Shown: positions 1-14,092, numbered from the stretch's first letter. The stretch: DNA of 64,000 nucleotides from Enoplosus armatus (GCF_043641665.1 NC_092192.1:1548001-1612000); one strand, 5' to 3'. The notes: generated by a model not told the origin, from the sequence alone. Made by a program: numbers and translations.

Positions 1-160
1 CCTTCCTCACCAAAACCACTTTTGCTGTTGTTTTTTCATCATTCACGTTGCCCTTGATGTAAAACATTTATAGTTTCTGTTTTCACAGAGAGAGAGGCTG
101 TGGTCAGTATTCATGTCAGTTACAAAGTTTTGCACCAGGAAAAAACTCTCCACGGCCCTC

Positions 161-184
161 TATTATTATTATTATTATTATTAT
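161..184. repeat. (TAT)8 microsatellite
   Basis: Eight perfect TAT units ending in TATG. Confidence 0.9.
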
Positions 185-1444
185 GTTTTTATGTTTTTAT
201 GGTTCCCACCATTTGAGACCCCTTCAGATAAAACAGTATAGTTTCCATCCAACTTTTTCTCCAGTCAGGTGCCATTAACCCGTTGCAGAAGAAGAGGGTA
301 CAACGAGGCGACGTAATGAAAAGAGCACCAGTAGAACCATGTTGGAAACACGATGGAAATATGGTATTTATATTTGTTTCATCATGTTTCATCTGCCATC
401 TGATTTATTCACTAAGTATGTTTCCATCACACTTTGTCGCATTTCGCTTTTCCACCACATCAAGCACATATATTTTTCTTGCGATATTCCAGCTTTTTTT
501 TTATTTCCAGCGTTTTTCTTATGTACAAAATGTGCACACAAAAGCAGGTGGCTAGAAACACACTTACTGACCCAAAATTTTAAAAACAAACCAAGAAATT
601 GCGATTTAGTGTAGTAGATGTGTACCAGCCATCGAGGACAAATGAGCAGCAGCCTTGAGTTTAACTAAAGAGAATGAAATGAATTATTTCCAATCAGTGG
701 TACACACGACAACAGGGAGCCAGCTGAGACTGAGATTGAGGGAAAACCATCAATCAAATAACATCTGTGTTTATTTAACAACTGCACACACTATGTCAAG
801 AGGGTCTGCAAAAGTTTGCAGGTTGCCATTTCATTCACTCGAGCACTCAAAAAATGTCACTAATTAGATTCTCGCTCTCTGGGGGAAGTTGCACTAATCA
901 GTGAGAGCAACTTGTTTGTGTTCATTTGAAAGGAAAAGCTGTATACTCGAGATAACACATTTTATTAAGTTAGTTTTTATTCTAAATGTAGTTTCTACTT
1001 TAAATGCAAAACATAATTGAATCACAGCTCAGCAGCAGGTGTCATTCAAATTCTCTTCTTCTTTAATCACAGTTGAACAAGTAAAGACTGGAGGGTCATG
1101 ACCTGCCGGGACCCCCGTTAGCTATAATGAGGTCACTTCTGTGAGCTCACCAAAGGTGCTTGATCTGAGGCCTGACCTCCGGCACCATGGGACGATCCAT
1201 CAGTAAGCCACACTGCACCCTGCCTGAAATCTCCAAAATACATGTATGTAGCTTCCAGCCTGGAATGAAATTAACCAAAACCAGAGACCTACAGTGTCAC
1301 CTCAATTCACCCACAGCTTGGAAAGCACTGAGGACGATGAGGGCTGCAGCTTATTGTATTTCTGACAACCAAAGGGAGGGAAGAAATACTCCAACTGCAC
1401 TACATTCAATTTATAGGCGTGGGCCGATGTTCTTACAAGCTTAC

Positions 1445-1665
1445 AATGAGGGCAGCACCTAATGATTATTATCTATTACTGGTATACTCCATAATATATG
1501 GGAAAACAATTGTAATAAATACCTATCAAAAGGTCCCAGAGCCAAAGGTTACGTCTTCAAATTGCTTGTTTTGTTTGACCGACACCCCAAAAATCCAACT
1601 TACAATGATATAAAGCAGCAAATCCCAAGTAGGAACTTGATCATGGTGCCAGATGAAAGCTCAAA
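1445..1665. repeat. decayed dispersed repeat, copy 1 (GATTAATC-type family)
   Basis: Begins GGGCAGCACCTAATGATTAT and contains ACGTCTTCAAATTGCTTG and TTACAATGATATAAAGCAGC. The same order of start, GACGTCTTC core and ATTAATC-rich parts recurs at 53038-53225, and partly at 59912-60040. It resembles a very common teleost non-autonomous repeat whose ends read GGGCTGCAACTAA; that name rests on recognition only. Confidence 0.6.
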
Positions 1666-3735
1666 GGATCATTAAAACATTATATCAACTCTAAATGTAA
1701 TGGAAACCTGTCTGGGGCTCTGGACCACACTGTTGTACCGAAGTGACTGACGGACACAAATTGTCAGAATGAGAATAAAACCTTTACTTTATTGGACTGT
1801 CTTGTAAACAACAGAAAACATGTCGTTTTTTCCACCGGGAAACATTTCCAGATTGTAGAATAAAACACATTCTGGTCAGAAAGAAACATCTGTTTACGTC
1901 AGCGTGCCGTTCGCGTTCAGCGCACAGAAACTCTGAAGAAGTTTTTATTTTCTTACCTTGTAATAATCTCAAAGGACATCAAACTCTATTCAGAGCACTT
2001 CGGGTGTTAACACTGTTTTCTAGGGATTTCCTTTTTTTCTGGAGGTATTGGAAAACTACAAAGCAGCAGACAATGTAGAAGAAATTTAATTTGATCAACC
2101 AGAGCCTGAAGCTGCAGCAATAGATGATGGATTTCCCTGCGGTACAGCAGCCCTGTCCTATAACTGGAATATTAAATTAAATTCCTCAACACTGTTCCAC
2201 TGGGTCTTAATATACATACATTCTGTGAGTGCGAGTGTGTAAGATGTTGGAGATGAGCAGGTTCATTTGGAGTGAGCTAAGGTGGAGAACCTCTGGAGAC
2301 GCTCACAAGGCCTTTGAAGATACTTCCGCTCATTCACTTTGCATCACTTATGGGAATGTGTTTGCACTCACTTTGCATGAATCAATAGTCAAAGAAAGCT
2401 AGCGATGGAGTGTAACGCTGACGCCGGTGTTGATCCAGCCCACCGCGAAGCCATTTTAAATGCTTTAATTGAGCTGATCACTTTCAGCCTATTTTCACCT
2501 GAATTTCTGTTATTACTGAGTGCTTAATAGCCTGAACATCGCTGCTGTTGAAAGTTATGTGTGTGAAAGCAAGTGACTAACAGCTGTGTTGCGTTGCCCA
2601 GCAACAACAACATGCCTCTCATGGCAGAGAATAAAGCCGTGTGATCGGGCTCAGAGCTACAGGGAAGAGGCTTCACCGTGAGCCTCACTTTATAGACACA
2701 CTGTGTGACTGTCAGTAACATGATTAAATTACAGTGTTTCTGCTGCAGTATTTTTAAAATGAAATTTTCGCCCAGATTTTTGTGTACAATTCTGTTTCTA
2801 TAATCGCCCATACATTTCCCAGCAACTGAAATTCCTGTTGAGAAATGCAGTACATCTGCTGCTCCTGGTAGTTAAACAGCTATTTTAAATTTAATCCAAT
2901 AATCTTGAGCTGGAGAGGCAGAAGTCATCATCACCATCGGCCTGATTTCGGTTTTCTGCTTTTCTGCTGTCTGTTTTTCATTTAAAAAGAAAGTGGAGAA
3001 AAGGAGTGGTGGAGAAATTACAGGAAGGAGATTTTTGAATCTGGACAGGTACTCGCTGTAAAGACTGTAAAAACACACTTTCTAAAATGAGTGGAGAAAA
3101 AAAAAAAGCCCTAAAGGGAAGGAAATTGGCAGTTTCCTCACATTTGCACTTTTATATATTTAATTTTTTTCAGCAGGAAAGTAGAGAAAGCATCAGGGAA
3201 TCATCACGTTTGAATATTGTGCTGTTTAATGTAGATTGTAGGAAATGTTGCTTACTACTAACAGGAGCATCTCGTAATAAATAGTCAAATAAAGACATAA
3301 AGTAACAGCAAAGGTCCCAAACATGCGGCCATGAGACCTGCCCCTAAAATGACAAACAGGTATTTTGTTACACTCGCAAATATTAAGCAACAACTTGACT
3401 AATTCAGTGCTAATTGCTTCATGATGCAGCTAAAATTATTTAACTAAGATTTTACATTACTGACGTTTGTAAAAACAGCAATTAAATAGGCCTAAGTTGT
3501 CATTTCTGATGAATTTTGAAAGTGCCTTTATTGAATAAATGGATGAAAATATTCGACTTCTGTCCCTTATACTAATTTCATTTCATTTCATTTCCCTTTA
3601 TTGCCTGGACAAATAACTGGAGGGGCTCTGGAGGGTCTCACAGCTCAGACTCCTGGTCTGTCTCTGTCTCAACTTCCTGCTGTGACGCTCTGAGGTTAGC
3701 AGGCGTCCCCGGCTTCACATCGATCCAGTCACAAC

Positions 3736-3915
3736 ATGGAGCAGCCAAGTGACAACTACCCGCCACCGGTGGTCTCTGGACGGCCCCGGGCCGAGCTGGG
3801 GGAACCTATTTTTGAGTTTATAAGTAGCTTGATTCTTTTTTTCTCCTTTATAGCTTCACTGTTTGTACTCCTGCTTTGCTCTTGCCCCTACACATGGGCC
3901 CCCACCCGAGATTAA
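3736..3915 (+). CDS. speculative 59-codon ORF with one predicted membrane segment
   Basis: ATG at 3736 in a strong Kozak context (A at -3, G at +4), stop TAA at 3913. The first 24 residues are Pro-rich and polar (MEQPSDNYPPPVVSGRPRAE start). Residues 29-47 are a run of Ile, Leu, Phe, Val and Ser that would span a membrane, followed by CSCPYTW and a short charged end. I recognise no family. The hydrophobic half comes from a T-rich stretch, which can make such a segment by chance. No splice or polyadenylation context was identified. Confidence 0.15.
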   Translation: MEQPSDNYPPPVVSGRPRAELGEPIFEFISSLILFFSFIASLFVLLLCSCPYTWAPTRD

Positions 3916-6900
3916 AAAAATCAGATGAAAATCAAAGCCAGTGTGATATTGGAGAGCGCTATTTTTGTGTCACCATGTTCTGAGAGAAAACTGTTTTGTA
4001 AGTGGAGAGTTACGATGTACGCTTTAAAATGTCGAAGTCATTTTAAAAAACATTGGGGGCCAAGCACAGCATGTGTGCAACCATTAGTTCCATTTGAAGG
4101 CGTTTCATACAAGAAAAACCCAAAGAAATGTACGATCATGAGCTCACCAACAGCAATATCGGCAGATTGAGCTCGTATGTAAAACACAAAAGAGGGGTCA
4201 GTAACACTTCTGTGTGATGGCGACTCCTCCTCAGTTACTCTCTCCATCTCATTCTTTGCCATGTGAACAGTTCTCCCTCTCCTCCGTGTTGATGAACAGA
4301 TGGACTGATAATAGATTTATACACTTAGAGCCAGACAGTGTGTGTATGTGTGTGTTTCTGAGACGACGGTGACATAGATGACAAACTGGGACCGAAGCAG
4401 TTATGGTCAGATGATAATCTTCCTGTCAGCGCCGACCACGTTCACGCTCACCAAATCCAGGAGGGAAACTGTTCACCTGGCCGTCTGTCCATCCGCTTGC
4501 ACTCCAGTTTGTCACTGTAATACTGTAAGAGAGGCTTGGGTCATGTGTTGGTTCAGAAACAGAGAAAGCCAGGAATCATCCAGAGATTGTAAGTAGTAAA
4601 TGCCATGAACACTAGGAGGATAAACCAAAGGTCAGTCAATAACTGACTGTGCCTGCTTCATCAGAAACTGACATGAAGATGATTACCTTGATGCCATGGC
4701 GAGAACAGTCTCACAGCTCGGGAGCAGAACAACAGAACCATAGTACTTTTTGAGTACCAACAAAAAGTGCAGTTAGAATTATGTACATAAAACTTATCCA
4801 AAGTATCCAAAGCTGACAGTGAATGCTCGGTTAGACTCTTGGTCCAGTTTAGTGATTATTTCGGTAAATGTAAAATGAAAAGTTGGTCATTTGAAACTGT
4901 CTTTTATTACGTTCTCTTATGGAAGTTTTGCATATGTAAAAAGCGGTGGTTTAGATTGAATCTGTTTCTGTTTGTCACCCTAAGGTGTCAAAAAAGGTCT
5001 TCTGTTGCCCACAGCCATGTAGAGAGAGAGAGTCACGCCATCTCGCCGATCTTAAAATTGCCCACCAAGAACGTCCTGGAACTATCTGAAGTCTACGTGA
5101 ATCATGTGACCATCAAGCATTTTCAACTTCCTTGATGCGACTCAGTCTCTGCTGTAGCCATGGCGGTAGCCCACTCCGTCGCTAAGGTCCCCCCCCCCCA
5201 TGTAATTATGAATCTGATATTTAATAAATGGATGAAATGATATATGAAAAGATTTTTTATGCTCTGTTGAACTGGTCAATTGGTATTTCGGGTTAACAAA
5301 TGTCACATTCACACTCTCTTATTCCGCCTCCAGCTGAAAGGGAGGCTGTGTGGAGAGACGAGGGCGGGGGGGCTTCGTACATCTCATTTGGGTTCTGCTG
5401 CTTGATTAATGTGGCCCTTCATTTCAGATTGGGTATTCACCAAGAATTCTGATGAGACAATCAGATTTCCACTGTAACATTATTTCTACAGCACAATGAG
5501 TGAATGCACTTTTTATAGGTCCCATTGTTTTAATGATGGATTGCACGCTGCATCTTGAGGAAATTGAATACATTAGAGATCATGGAAGTTTTGCAAGCTC
5601 TGCTCTTCTATAAATATGATGAAAGTTGAAGACATGAAGCTGTTTTTATATCTGTATGTTACTGTATGCCTTTACATCTGAATTTAGGGATATTTTAGAT
5701 GAACACTGAATAAAGTGTGTGATGTGAAAACGTCACTTGTTATGCAGAATCCACTCAGAGTGAACAGCTTGCTCTGGCGTTGGGCAGGTAGCTTAAAGGT
5801 GACTTGTCTTGTCTAGTTAGCATAGTTTTAATGCCAAGCCCTGATGTTTCTGCTAAAAATAGGCTTGAAAGTTTTCTTAAAGAAAGAGAAAAGCAGTAGC
5901 ACCGTCGGGTGTAATGTGTTTGTTTGATCGAGAGGGAGCAATTTACGGGTGAAAAGAAAGTGTATTTTTTATCAGTACAGCCAGCTGTGTTCCAACTGTG
6001 AAACACTGCCAGCCCGGGGAGCAGCAGCTGGCAGGAGAAAAGTGTTCAGCTAGTGATTTCACTGATAAGCACACCTTTAATCACAGAGGGAGGACTAATC
6101 ATTGAAATCACCTGTGGTGATTGGTTTGAATGAAACCTTGCGGACTCTCAGCTCTCCAAGAGATCACTTAGACAGAAAAGAAACTCTTTGAGGAGCTGCC
6201 TTGTAAATCACATTTAGAAACTGATGGTTCACAACTGTCAGGCGTTCATGACCTGTAATCCAACACATTGGATTTAAGGTGAAACCATGACTACGAGGTT
6301 AAAGTGACGACTGTCAGCTTTAATTTGAGGGTGTTCACGTGCATATTGAGTGAACAGGGTTTTCAATACATCCAACAAAACTAGAACCCCAGGGTGGACT
6401 TAAGTTTCTACAAGGATGGAACTGGGACATATGGTATTTTCATCATGTTCAAAGTTGCTCACCTACTTGCCCATAACTACTGTGTCCCCCCTCATCCATT
6501 ACTGTCACATGTAACTCTGGTGCCAGAAAACAGCTTTATTAAAAATTCTCTATTGCAAGGCAGCTTTGGGCCACTTTTGTAAACCACAGCAGCTTTAAAA
6601 TGGAGTGAGAGAGTAAATCAATCAGCAGAGGAGCTTCTGACTTAATGTAAAACTGACAGTTTGATTAATTGAATGAAGATTCCAGTTGCTTTATGACTGA
6701 TAAGTTTAATTTTGCAGCCACTGCGGAGTAGGACCTTTGATGCAGGTTCTGAATTTAAAACTTGTGTCTGGTGCATTCACTACATCATAATTTAGTCCGG
6801 TACTGTGTGTGTGTGTGTGTGGATAAATTCTCGCCCAATTAAATTTATCCATCCATTAATTATTTTTTTCAATCAACCAAAGTTAATTGATCGAAGTTCC

Positions 6901-7020
6901 CCGTGCATCTGGGGAAAACAGCTGTAAATGGCTCCTAGTTTTCGAATCAGAGCAAATATGTTGAGAGTGGAACTAGTTTCAACTCCCCATCCACTCAATC
7001 AAAGCTCGTGAAATGAGGCA
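3916..7020. other. intergenic DNA, nothing recognised
   Basis: No ORF with recognisable protein features. Contains a poly-C run near 5190-5200 and a short (GT)n at 6804-6821. Confidence 0.7.
6804..6821. repeat. short (GT)n microsatellite
   Basis: Nine uninterrupted GT units. Confidence 0.8.
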
Positions 7021-7110
7021 GGCTGATGGAGCAGGTGAAACACAATGACAGGCTGATGGAGCAGGTGAAACACAATGACAGGCTGATGGAGCAGGTGAAA
7101 CACAATGACA
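7021..7110. repeat. 30-bp tandem repeat, three identical copies
   Basis: Three perfect 30-bp units (7021-7050, 7051-7080, 7081-7110), each starting GGCTGATGGAGCAGG and ending ACACAATGACA, plus five bases of a fourth. Being a multiple of three, it makes a repeated 10-residue ORF on the plus strand that is a by-product. Confidence 0.95.
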
Positions 7111-8553
7111 GGCTGCCTCTCGTCGTATCTCATCATGTTCCCAATAATTTCACCTCACAGGGAAATATCTGTCTTATTTGTAGGAGACGTATGAAATATG
7201 TGGACTCAACCAGGAAGGTTTTTCAATTAAATTAAGCAAAACCAGAAATTGGGAGAATCCAGTTTGCTAGTACTGTACTAGTACTGTTGTTTTTGTTTCT
7301 GTTTGCTACAGCAAATTGTTTTAGCGAGAAATGTAACGGCAACAAAATGTTTTTAACAACTGTATCAGCCAAGTCACAAAATGCTCTTACTGAATGTACA
7401 AACAGCAAAAACAACAAAACAGATAAGTAGGATGCAAATGTAATTCTTAGAAAACTGAAAGAGAAGTGAAACCCTTGAACAAAAGTAACAGTCTAATTTT
7501 AACTTCAACAAATTGAAATTGATAGATTGTTTTGAATCATTCTTCACAGGATGTGGTACAAAAAACTGTGATTTTGTAGGATATTCATACAAAGTCGGGT
7601 TGAGAGAGTCATCATCATTGAGGCCATGAGAGTATATTTTGTTCTCAGTAGAAACGATTAAAAAAAGTGGGATTCTTCCAAATGATTCTAAATCAATTCT
7701 AAAGTTTGATTTCCTTGAGTGTTTGGTGGAGAGGGCGACGAGCTGTCATTCCGTCACACGTCTGTATGAACTGTGTCACCGTGCACAGCAGAAGGACACC
7801 AACTGTGCTCCCCTGCTGCTCTCTGACCTTACGTCGGGACTCTCGCGGTGGTCCAGCTGTAATGGAGTCTGTCAGACAGCCTGTGAGCTGTGCTGTTGTG
7901 TGGACGGAGAGTGGTGTTGGTGTAATGAGCCAGAGGAGCAGTGACAGAGGAGAAGCCATGTGGAGGAATCTTGCATCCATCTCTGTCTGCAACAGGTCGC
8001 CTGGTGACCTTCGAGGGCCAAACCCTGAAATCTCAAGCGTTAAAAGACTTTCCAAAACAACGAGCTCAGGATGAGTTTGTGTCTTCATGTTTCCAAGTGC
8101 CCTTTGTTCTGCAGCAACAGAACAGAGATGGTGGTGGACAACAGGTCAGGTGTGGGCTTCCCTCATCACTATCCTCTACATGAAACATCTGTCACCGTGG
8201 ATACTGATGGAAACCTTTTTCCTTCGACTGACTTATTATTAAAATTCATTCTAGACCTTGGTTGTTGTTTGACAAAATAACTTTAACTTAAGGTTCGACC
8301 GCATCTCACAGTCTGTGAGTAGAATGGTCTCCTTGGTGGTTCCTCCTGCCGTCCACAGACTCCTGGTCCAGGACTTCGGCTCCTGTATACATGACTGAGT
8401 AAGCGTGTAACTTACTGTTCCATATTTTATCATACCGCTGCTGTGTATGCACTCACAAAACACACAAGTAATCCCAGCTAGATCCCACCCACACACACAT
8501 GTGACTCCTGTGACCTGACCTATCCCTCCCTGCATGGCCTTGCCTGGAGGCAG

Positions 8554-8555
<2 letters not shown>

Positions 8556-8598
<43 letters not shown>

Positions 8599-8610
8599 CA
8601 CACACACACA
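8556..8610. repeat. (CA)n microsatellite
   Basis: About 27 CA units with one TG interruption near 8597. Confidence 0.95.
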
Positions 8611-9799
8611 GAGCATTGCATTTACTACAGCAGGCTGTATACAGTGCAGAGCAGGCAGCAAGATAATATGAGGCTGCATCATTATTCCTGAAGGAACATT
8701 CTGCTGCAGAGTCTTTGGGGTTTTTTTGGGGGAGGGGGGGTCATAATCTGCTGCTGCCACTGCAAGGCTTTTTTACTGTCTTGTAAAAAGAAAAGTTTCT
8801 TTCTTTCCTCTTTACCATCTTCTTTTGCTCAGGAAAGCAAAGCAGCAACCTTTGGGTCTCAAACTGATGTAATAGACTTTGTTCTTTCACTGTAACACAC
8901 ATCCTTGTTAGTGTCACGGCTTCTGTTTGATACTTAGCTTTGGGTTTTGGGTGGAGTATTCCTTTAAATATACATTTTCTCCATGACGTGGGTAAATGGG
9001 GAAAACCCCTGACTTACATCTGTAACTACAAGGTCAATACTCTTCCTTTGAAAATAAATTAGAAGTGGTTATTGTTCTAATTCAAACATTTTATAGAGGG
9101 CTTGTTCCTTTATTAACGTGTGAGTGATGTCTGTTTGTAATCCTGATTCTGTACAGTCGCCAGCTGTAGGTTAAAAATCAGAACATTTCAAGTATTGCGA
9201 GCAGTTTCCAGGGCAACAAATGTACGTATTCAGAAGCAGTCCAGACTTCAACGGGAAATGGTGGTATTTAATAACAAAGGATGACCAGCAGAACTGTTCT
9301 GCACTTCAGTGACTCTCAGATGTCACTGATGTAGGGTTGTCCTCTTGTCCATGTGCAAATTGTGATTAAATCAATCATATGATTTTATTTCAAGAGGTCT
9401 TTGAAGGTGAAAGGTTTGTTGTTGTTTGTTGGTGCTTTACAGAAGGAAAAAAAGCCACATTTGATATTTTCTTCCATGATGTTTACCTTACTTCATGTCT
9501 TTCTCAGCTCTAATGTCATTTTCAGATTCACTGGAATGTGAAGCATCCATATAACTCAACTTCTACACATTTATTATTTAGTCACTCTCTCCTCGCTTGC
9601 AGCTTCTTTTCAAGTTTAGCAAAACTGGCAGGCAGTGTTTACGTTCAGCTCCAGTCTATTATTCATGCAACATAATCGTGTGCGTGAGTGAGTGTGAGTG
9701 GGTGGGTGTCGTCGACACAATACAGTATGCATCTACTGTATTGAGGCGTGTGTGTGTGTATAACAATCTGAATGTGTACGTCTTTGCTGAGTAAAGATT

Positions 9800-9801
<2 letters not shown>

Positions 9802-9837
<36 letters not shown>
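9802..9837. repeat. (GT)18 microsatellite
   Basis: Uninterrupted GT run following TTGA. Confidence 0.95.
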
Positions 9838-9838
<1 letters not shown>

Positions 9839-12800
9839 CTCTTGTCCTACCTGTGTGAACGGTGTGCTTGAGCTTTGTGTAGTAGAGAGGAGGTCTTGTG
9901 GCTCAGGTCGGAACAGGATGTAGAAGAATGAATCCCATTTCTACCCATAACTTTAAGATTTCTACCGATCTTTCTCTTAATGCTGCTGATACAATCAGAA
10001 AAACTGCGTGGACCAGCCCCCCCCTTTTCCCCCCATTTCAGAGATTTATGGGATTTATTCACTCATTTTTTATAGACTGCATAAAGAATTGCACCTTCAC
10101 AAAAGCACAAAAACAACGTATTCAGAGCTTTTACATTTGAATTTCTAGGCCTGAGCCAACACTCAGATACAAAGTGTAGACATAACTGAATTCAGACTGA
10201 GAGATAATCCTCCAAATATTTCCTGTTAGATTGTATTCTGACTCATGTCAGCACTGCTCTGCATGAGAAACTTGTGAATGTTTCTGTTGAGAAAGGCTGC
10301 TCCTCTATTAAACCCACCACGTCACTTTTGAGGTATTCTTTTTCAAACCAGATTGAAACTCAGCAGATGCCTCCGCCTTCTGTGACGCTTGACAGAACAG
10401 AGACAGCCGACAGACATCTTGATATAACACTGATTCTTGTCAGTAGAGAGGAGAGGGAGGACCGTACCTGTGAGGTGTAAAATCATCTATGTCGGTATGA
10501 CCGCACCTCTCCTCCATAACTGAACAAGACTCAAAGGGACAGACATCAGGTCCTACTTTTAGGCACAGTGATGTGAACTGTGGCGTATTACACTTCATCT
10601 TACACTGAGGTGAATGGAGATAACAAGCATGTGAATTGAATTTTCCTGTCAAAGGCTCAGTTGGTCACTTACCGCCACACCAGAATGTCATTTATTGTAA
10701 CATGTGCTTTACATTGGATTGAAATATTTCATCAACTTCTTCACGATCTATCCAAAGACAGAAATGGGCATACACACTCATCTGATTTGTAATTTATGAA
10801 TCCCAATCATTGTGAAATTATTTCCCCTCCCAAAATTAGCCATAAATGGATGAAGAGATGCTCTTAATCAACTATTGTAGCAGTCTTTAGACATGGCATA
10901 GATAAGAATGACAAAAAAAAGAAATTACAGAATGTGAAACTGAAAAGCTTATTAGTAAGGGACGTGAAAATATGTCAGGTAGTTCACATGTCACCAAAAG
11001 AAGGAAAAATGTTGAATGCCAACATGTGACAGAAGCTATTATTTCTGTCTGAGCCAAGGAGAAAGACTGCAAAACAAAAGAAGAGCATCAGAAGGCACAA
11101 TGACAGCGTGAGGGCGACAGGAGGAAGACCATGAACCTCAGCTCTTCGTACAGCTGCTGAATGTAAGGCCTCTGTTCTGGATTAAAAGGCATTGCTTCAG
11201 ACGGAGACGACGGAGACACGGGGGGCACGGATGGAACTTGTTTTATTTCTTGTATTAAACAGGTACATATTCAAGTTTGCAAATAAGATATTTTCACCAA
11301 TTCAGGCGGCTTAGAGGACTGCGACGCCTCTCGGAGGACACGGGAGATTGAAAGTGAAGAGGCTGCTTCCTGTGTTCAGTCTGGGGTCCCAGAGGCATAT
11401 TAATTAACGCAACTGACGACATTACAATGGAGCTAAGAGAGATGCAAATAGCTTTTTGTGATAAAATAATTCATTTCTGTCAAGGACTTGGACGCTTTGT
11501 TTTCTACAGGTTGACACATCACACAAGATTAGATGTATGAGTCGGTGTGAAAACCCATTTTTCTGATCAAGGATGCTCAGGAGCGCAGACACGGCCATAC
11601 ATCAGCTCAGGTTGATGGAACAATCCGCCTCTATATGATTCCAGGACCAGCCACTTTCTCTTTCTCCGAAAAGTAACCCAATGCAGGCCTCCACAACAGC
11701 ATGAACATGCACATTATAGAGCACATGTTACAGGGTCTGCAGAGTCATAACGGCAGTCAACAGCCACGGATAGGCTTATGTGTGATTAAGCTACTCCAAA
11801 ATGATGGCATAAATATTTTACCAAGAAGCCATTCATCAGGTACAGCTCCAGCTTGCAGTGAATTATGGGTCGAGCTCGACCCTTTAGGGACTGCATCTGT
11901 CAACACCATTTAGACATTAAGCAAATGAAGATGGTTTACATAAACAAATCCATCCTCTTGAGGTGCCCTTATCGCATCCTGTGTGCAGTCAGTTGTTCCA
12001 ATCAGTTTTGGAAAACCAAACATAACTGCAAACTGCAGAGTACAGGAATCTGATGTGCCTCCCATTTGGGTTAGTAATGCCCTCCAACTCTGTCGGCATG
12101 ACACATCTTAACGTCGTCTGCGTGGTTTCTTTGTCTGGCCCACTAAAACTGGATTAAGTTCAGTCCCTAGGCTCTTAATGTGTACATATATATATATACA
12201 ACCTGTCTGCATTTTATTTAGCTTTTTTAGTTAGTGAGCATGGCCTTTTGACTAAATGCACGGCTCAAATACCGAGGTCGAGCATCTACTCACTGAGAGA
12301 GAGCGCGTAAAGGACGCTTCATGAATAACTCTTGATTTATACTCTTGAGATCAGAATGTGTTGTAATAAGTGTTTTGGAATAATGTTCATTTCTAGGATT
12401 TCTAGGATGGATTCTAAGATGTCTGATAAATACTGGCACCGAGATGAGGTTTGAAAACGTGTTTAAGAAACAATCTGCTACACTTTGATCTCCATAGGGA
12501 CAATGAATCATTTAATGGGGTTAGCGGCTTTTTCAAGTACACTTGACTTGAACAAGACGACGGGTGTCACCGACTGAATCAGGCTGCAGTAATGATCTCA
12601 TATTGGGCCGCCGGGTCCCTTCCTCACCAAACATGCTGACAGCTTTTGGAAAAGCAACACTGATGTGAGAATACATCTTAAATTCATGAGGACTAGTGCT
12701 AATATTTAATATTTCAGAGCGCAAAAACAGAAGACAGCTTGTGCTGCTAGCTGTTTGTATATTTGTACACTTGCAGTTGATGGAAAGAAAAGCCTTGATG

Positions 12801-13537
12801 TGACAGATTATTAAAAAGCTGTCAGACTGTCATGAGATACATCTACTTGCACCTATTTGAGCATCTATTTTACATCCCAGAGAGGATCACTAAACAGTCC
12901 AAAATGCACAGATTTCTCGACAACGATTCATTAGATGGATCCTGATACGAGTTCACGTGTTGTCATGGTTTCTCCTGGGAAATATAACTTTCATCAGTCA
13001 CAGTTTCTCTCCTTCCTGAAATAGATTTCAGACCAATAATGGAGCATCTGGAACAGAGGAAATGATTTGGTGTAAATGCAGTTATTGACATCATAGGAAT
13101 CCCACAGGTATTGTGGAGTGGAGCGACCCCGTCATCCTCCAGAACACTCCTTCAGCCAAACTGAACTGATGTCAATGTGTGGAGACAAATGGTCAGATTC
13201 CATTTCTAGCACGGTTAATATCGCGTTAATGAACAGAACCAATTTCCACCAAATTAAAATTCATTTGCATGAGGCTTAAGTGCATCTGGCGGATACATTT
13301 CCATAAGCCAGACAGGGCTTAGGGGCAGCACTTGAGGCGTTGCTGTGCTTGTAATAACTGAATTAAAATTTTATTAGAAGCAGCTAATTTCAAGTGAAGA
13401 AAATTACTCTGACAAGTCGGATGGTTTTTGGGACACTGAATGGAGGCGAGGCAGGCACATTAGTGAGGCTCTTCACTCTTCACGCTTCTTTATGTGACAG
13501 ATTCATGCTGCCGAACATCGAGCAAGCTTCTGAAGGT

Positions 13538-13541
<4 letters not shown>

Positions 13542-13573
<32 letters not shown>
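13542..13573. repeat. (TG)16 microsatellite
   Basis: Uninterrupted TG run ending in GGTTTTT. Confidence 0.95.
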
Positions 13574-14092
13574 TTTTTAGTGTTTGATTTAATGTCTGCA
13601 ATTAAAATTGTTCCATGAAGGATTAATGAATTTTATGGTCTGAGCTAAGTAGGTCATGTTTACAACATAAAGTCTGAAGATTAACACACAGCCAACATTT
13701 CCAAGGGAGCACCACATGCATTGGTGACGGGAAAGACTTTGGCTCAATTTTGGAAATTCGGGACCCTGCGCCTATCAATATTTTTTATATTAACATTGAA
13801 TCAAATGAATCTGTAATATGATTAGTTCATATGACTGAACCAGAGAGAATTATCAGCCACTTCTCCCAGATTGCTGAGCTCTTTAGCCTTTAACTAATAA
13901 TTTTACTTTCAGACATTTGCTGTTTGCTTCAGTCTCAGTGTTCTCATCAAACTCATTTCCAGCAGCAGGCAGACGTGTTGATAATTTGCTGTACGCAGAT
14001 ATCTGTATATTGAACTTCTAGCAGTTGGTGCATTCTTCTTCCTGATCAAAGCTGTGTGCATACATGACTCACAATGCAGCTCTCCAACAATT

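Larger units (their letters stand above)
1..3735. other. 3' flanking intergenic DNA, no gene seen
   Basis: Holds a short ATT microsatellite and one decayed dispersed repeat (1445-1665). The remaining ORFs are short, lack recognisable motifs and are AT-rich chance frames. An ATTTC pentamer runs about four times near 3575-3595. Confidence 0.7.
7116..14092. other. intergenic DNA with microsatellites and possible regulatory sequence
   Basis: Three CA/GT tracts are listed separately. At 7720-8080 overlapping ORFs of 101-129 codons run on both strands in a GC-richer patch, without recognisable domains. 11390-11470 and 13190-13400 are rich in TAAT/ATTA cores. No gene is supported. Confidence 0.65.

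Noticed and set aside
7699..8088. Overlapping 101-129-codon ORFs on both strands, one Cys-rich
   Set aside because: The Cys-rich look comes from TGTG-rich DNA; no signal peptide, no family, and competing frames on both strands.
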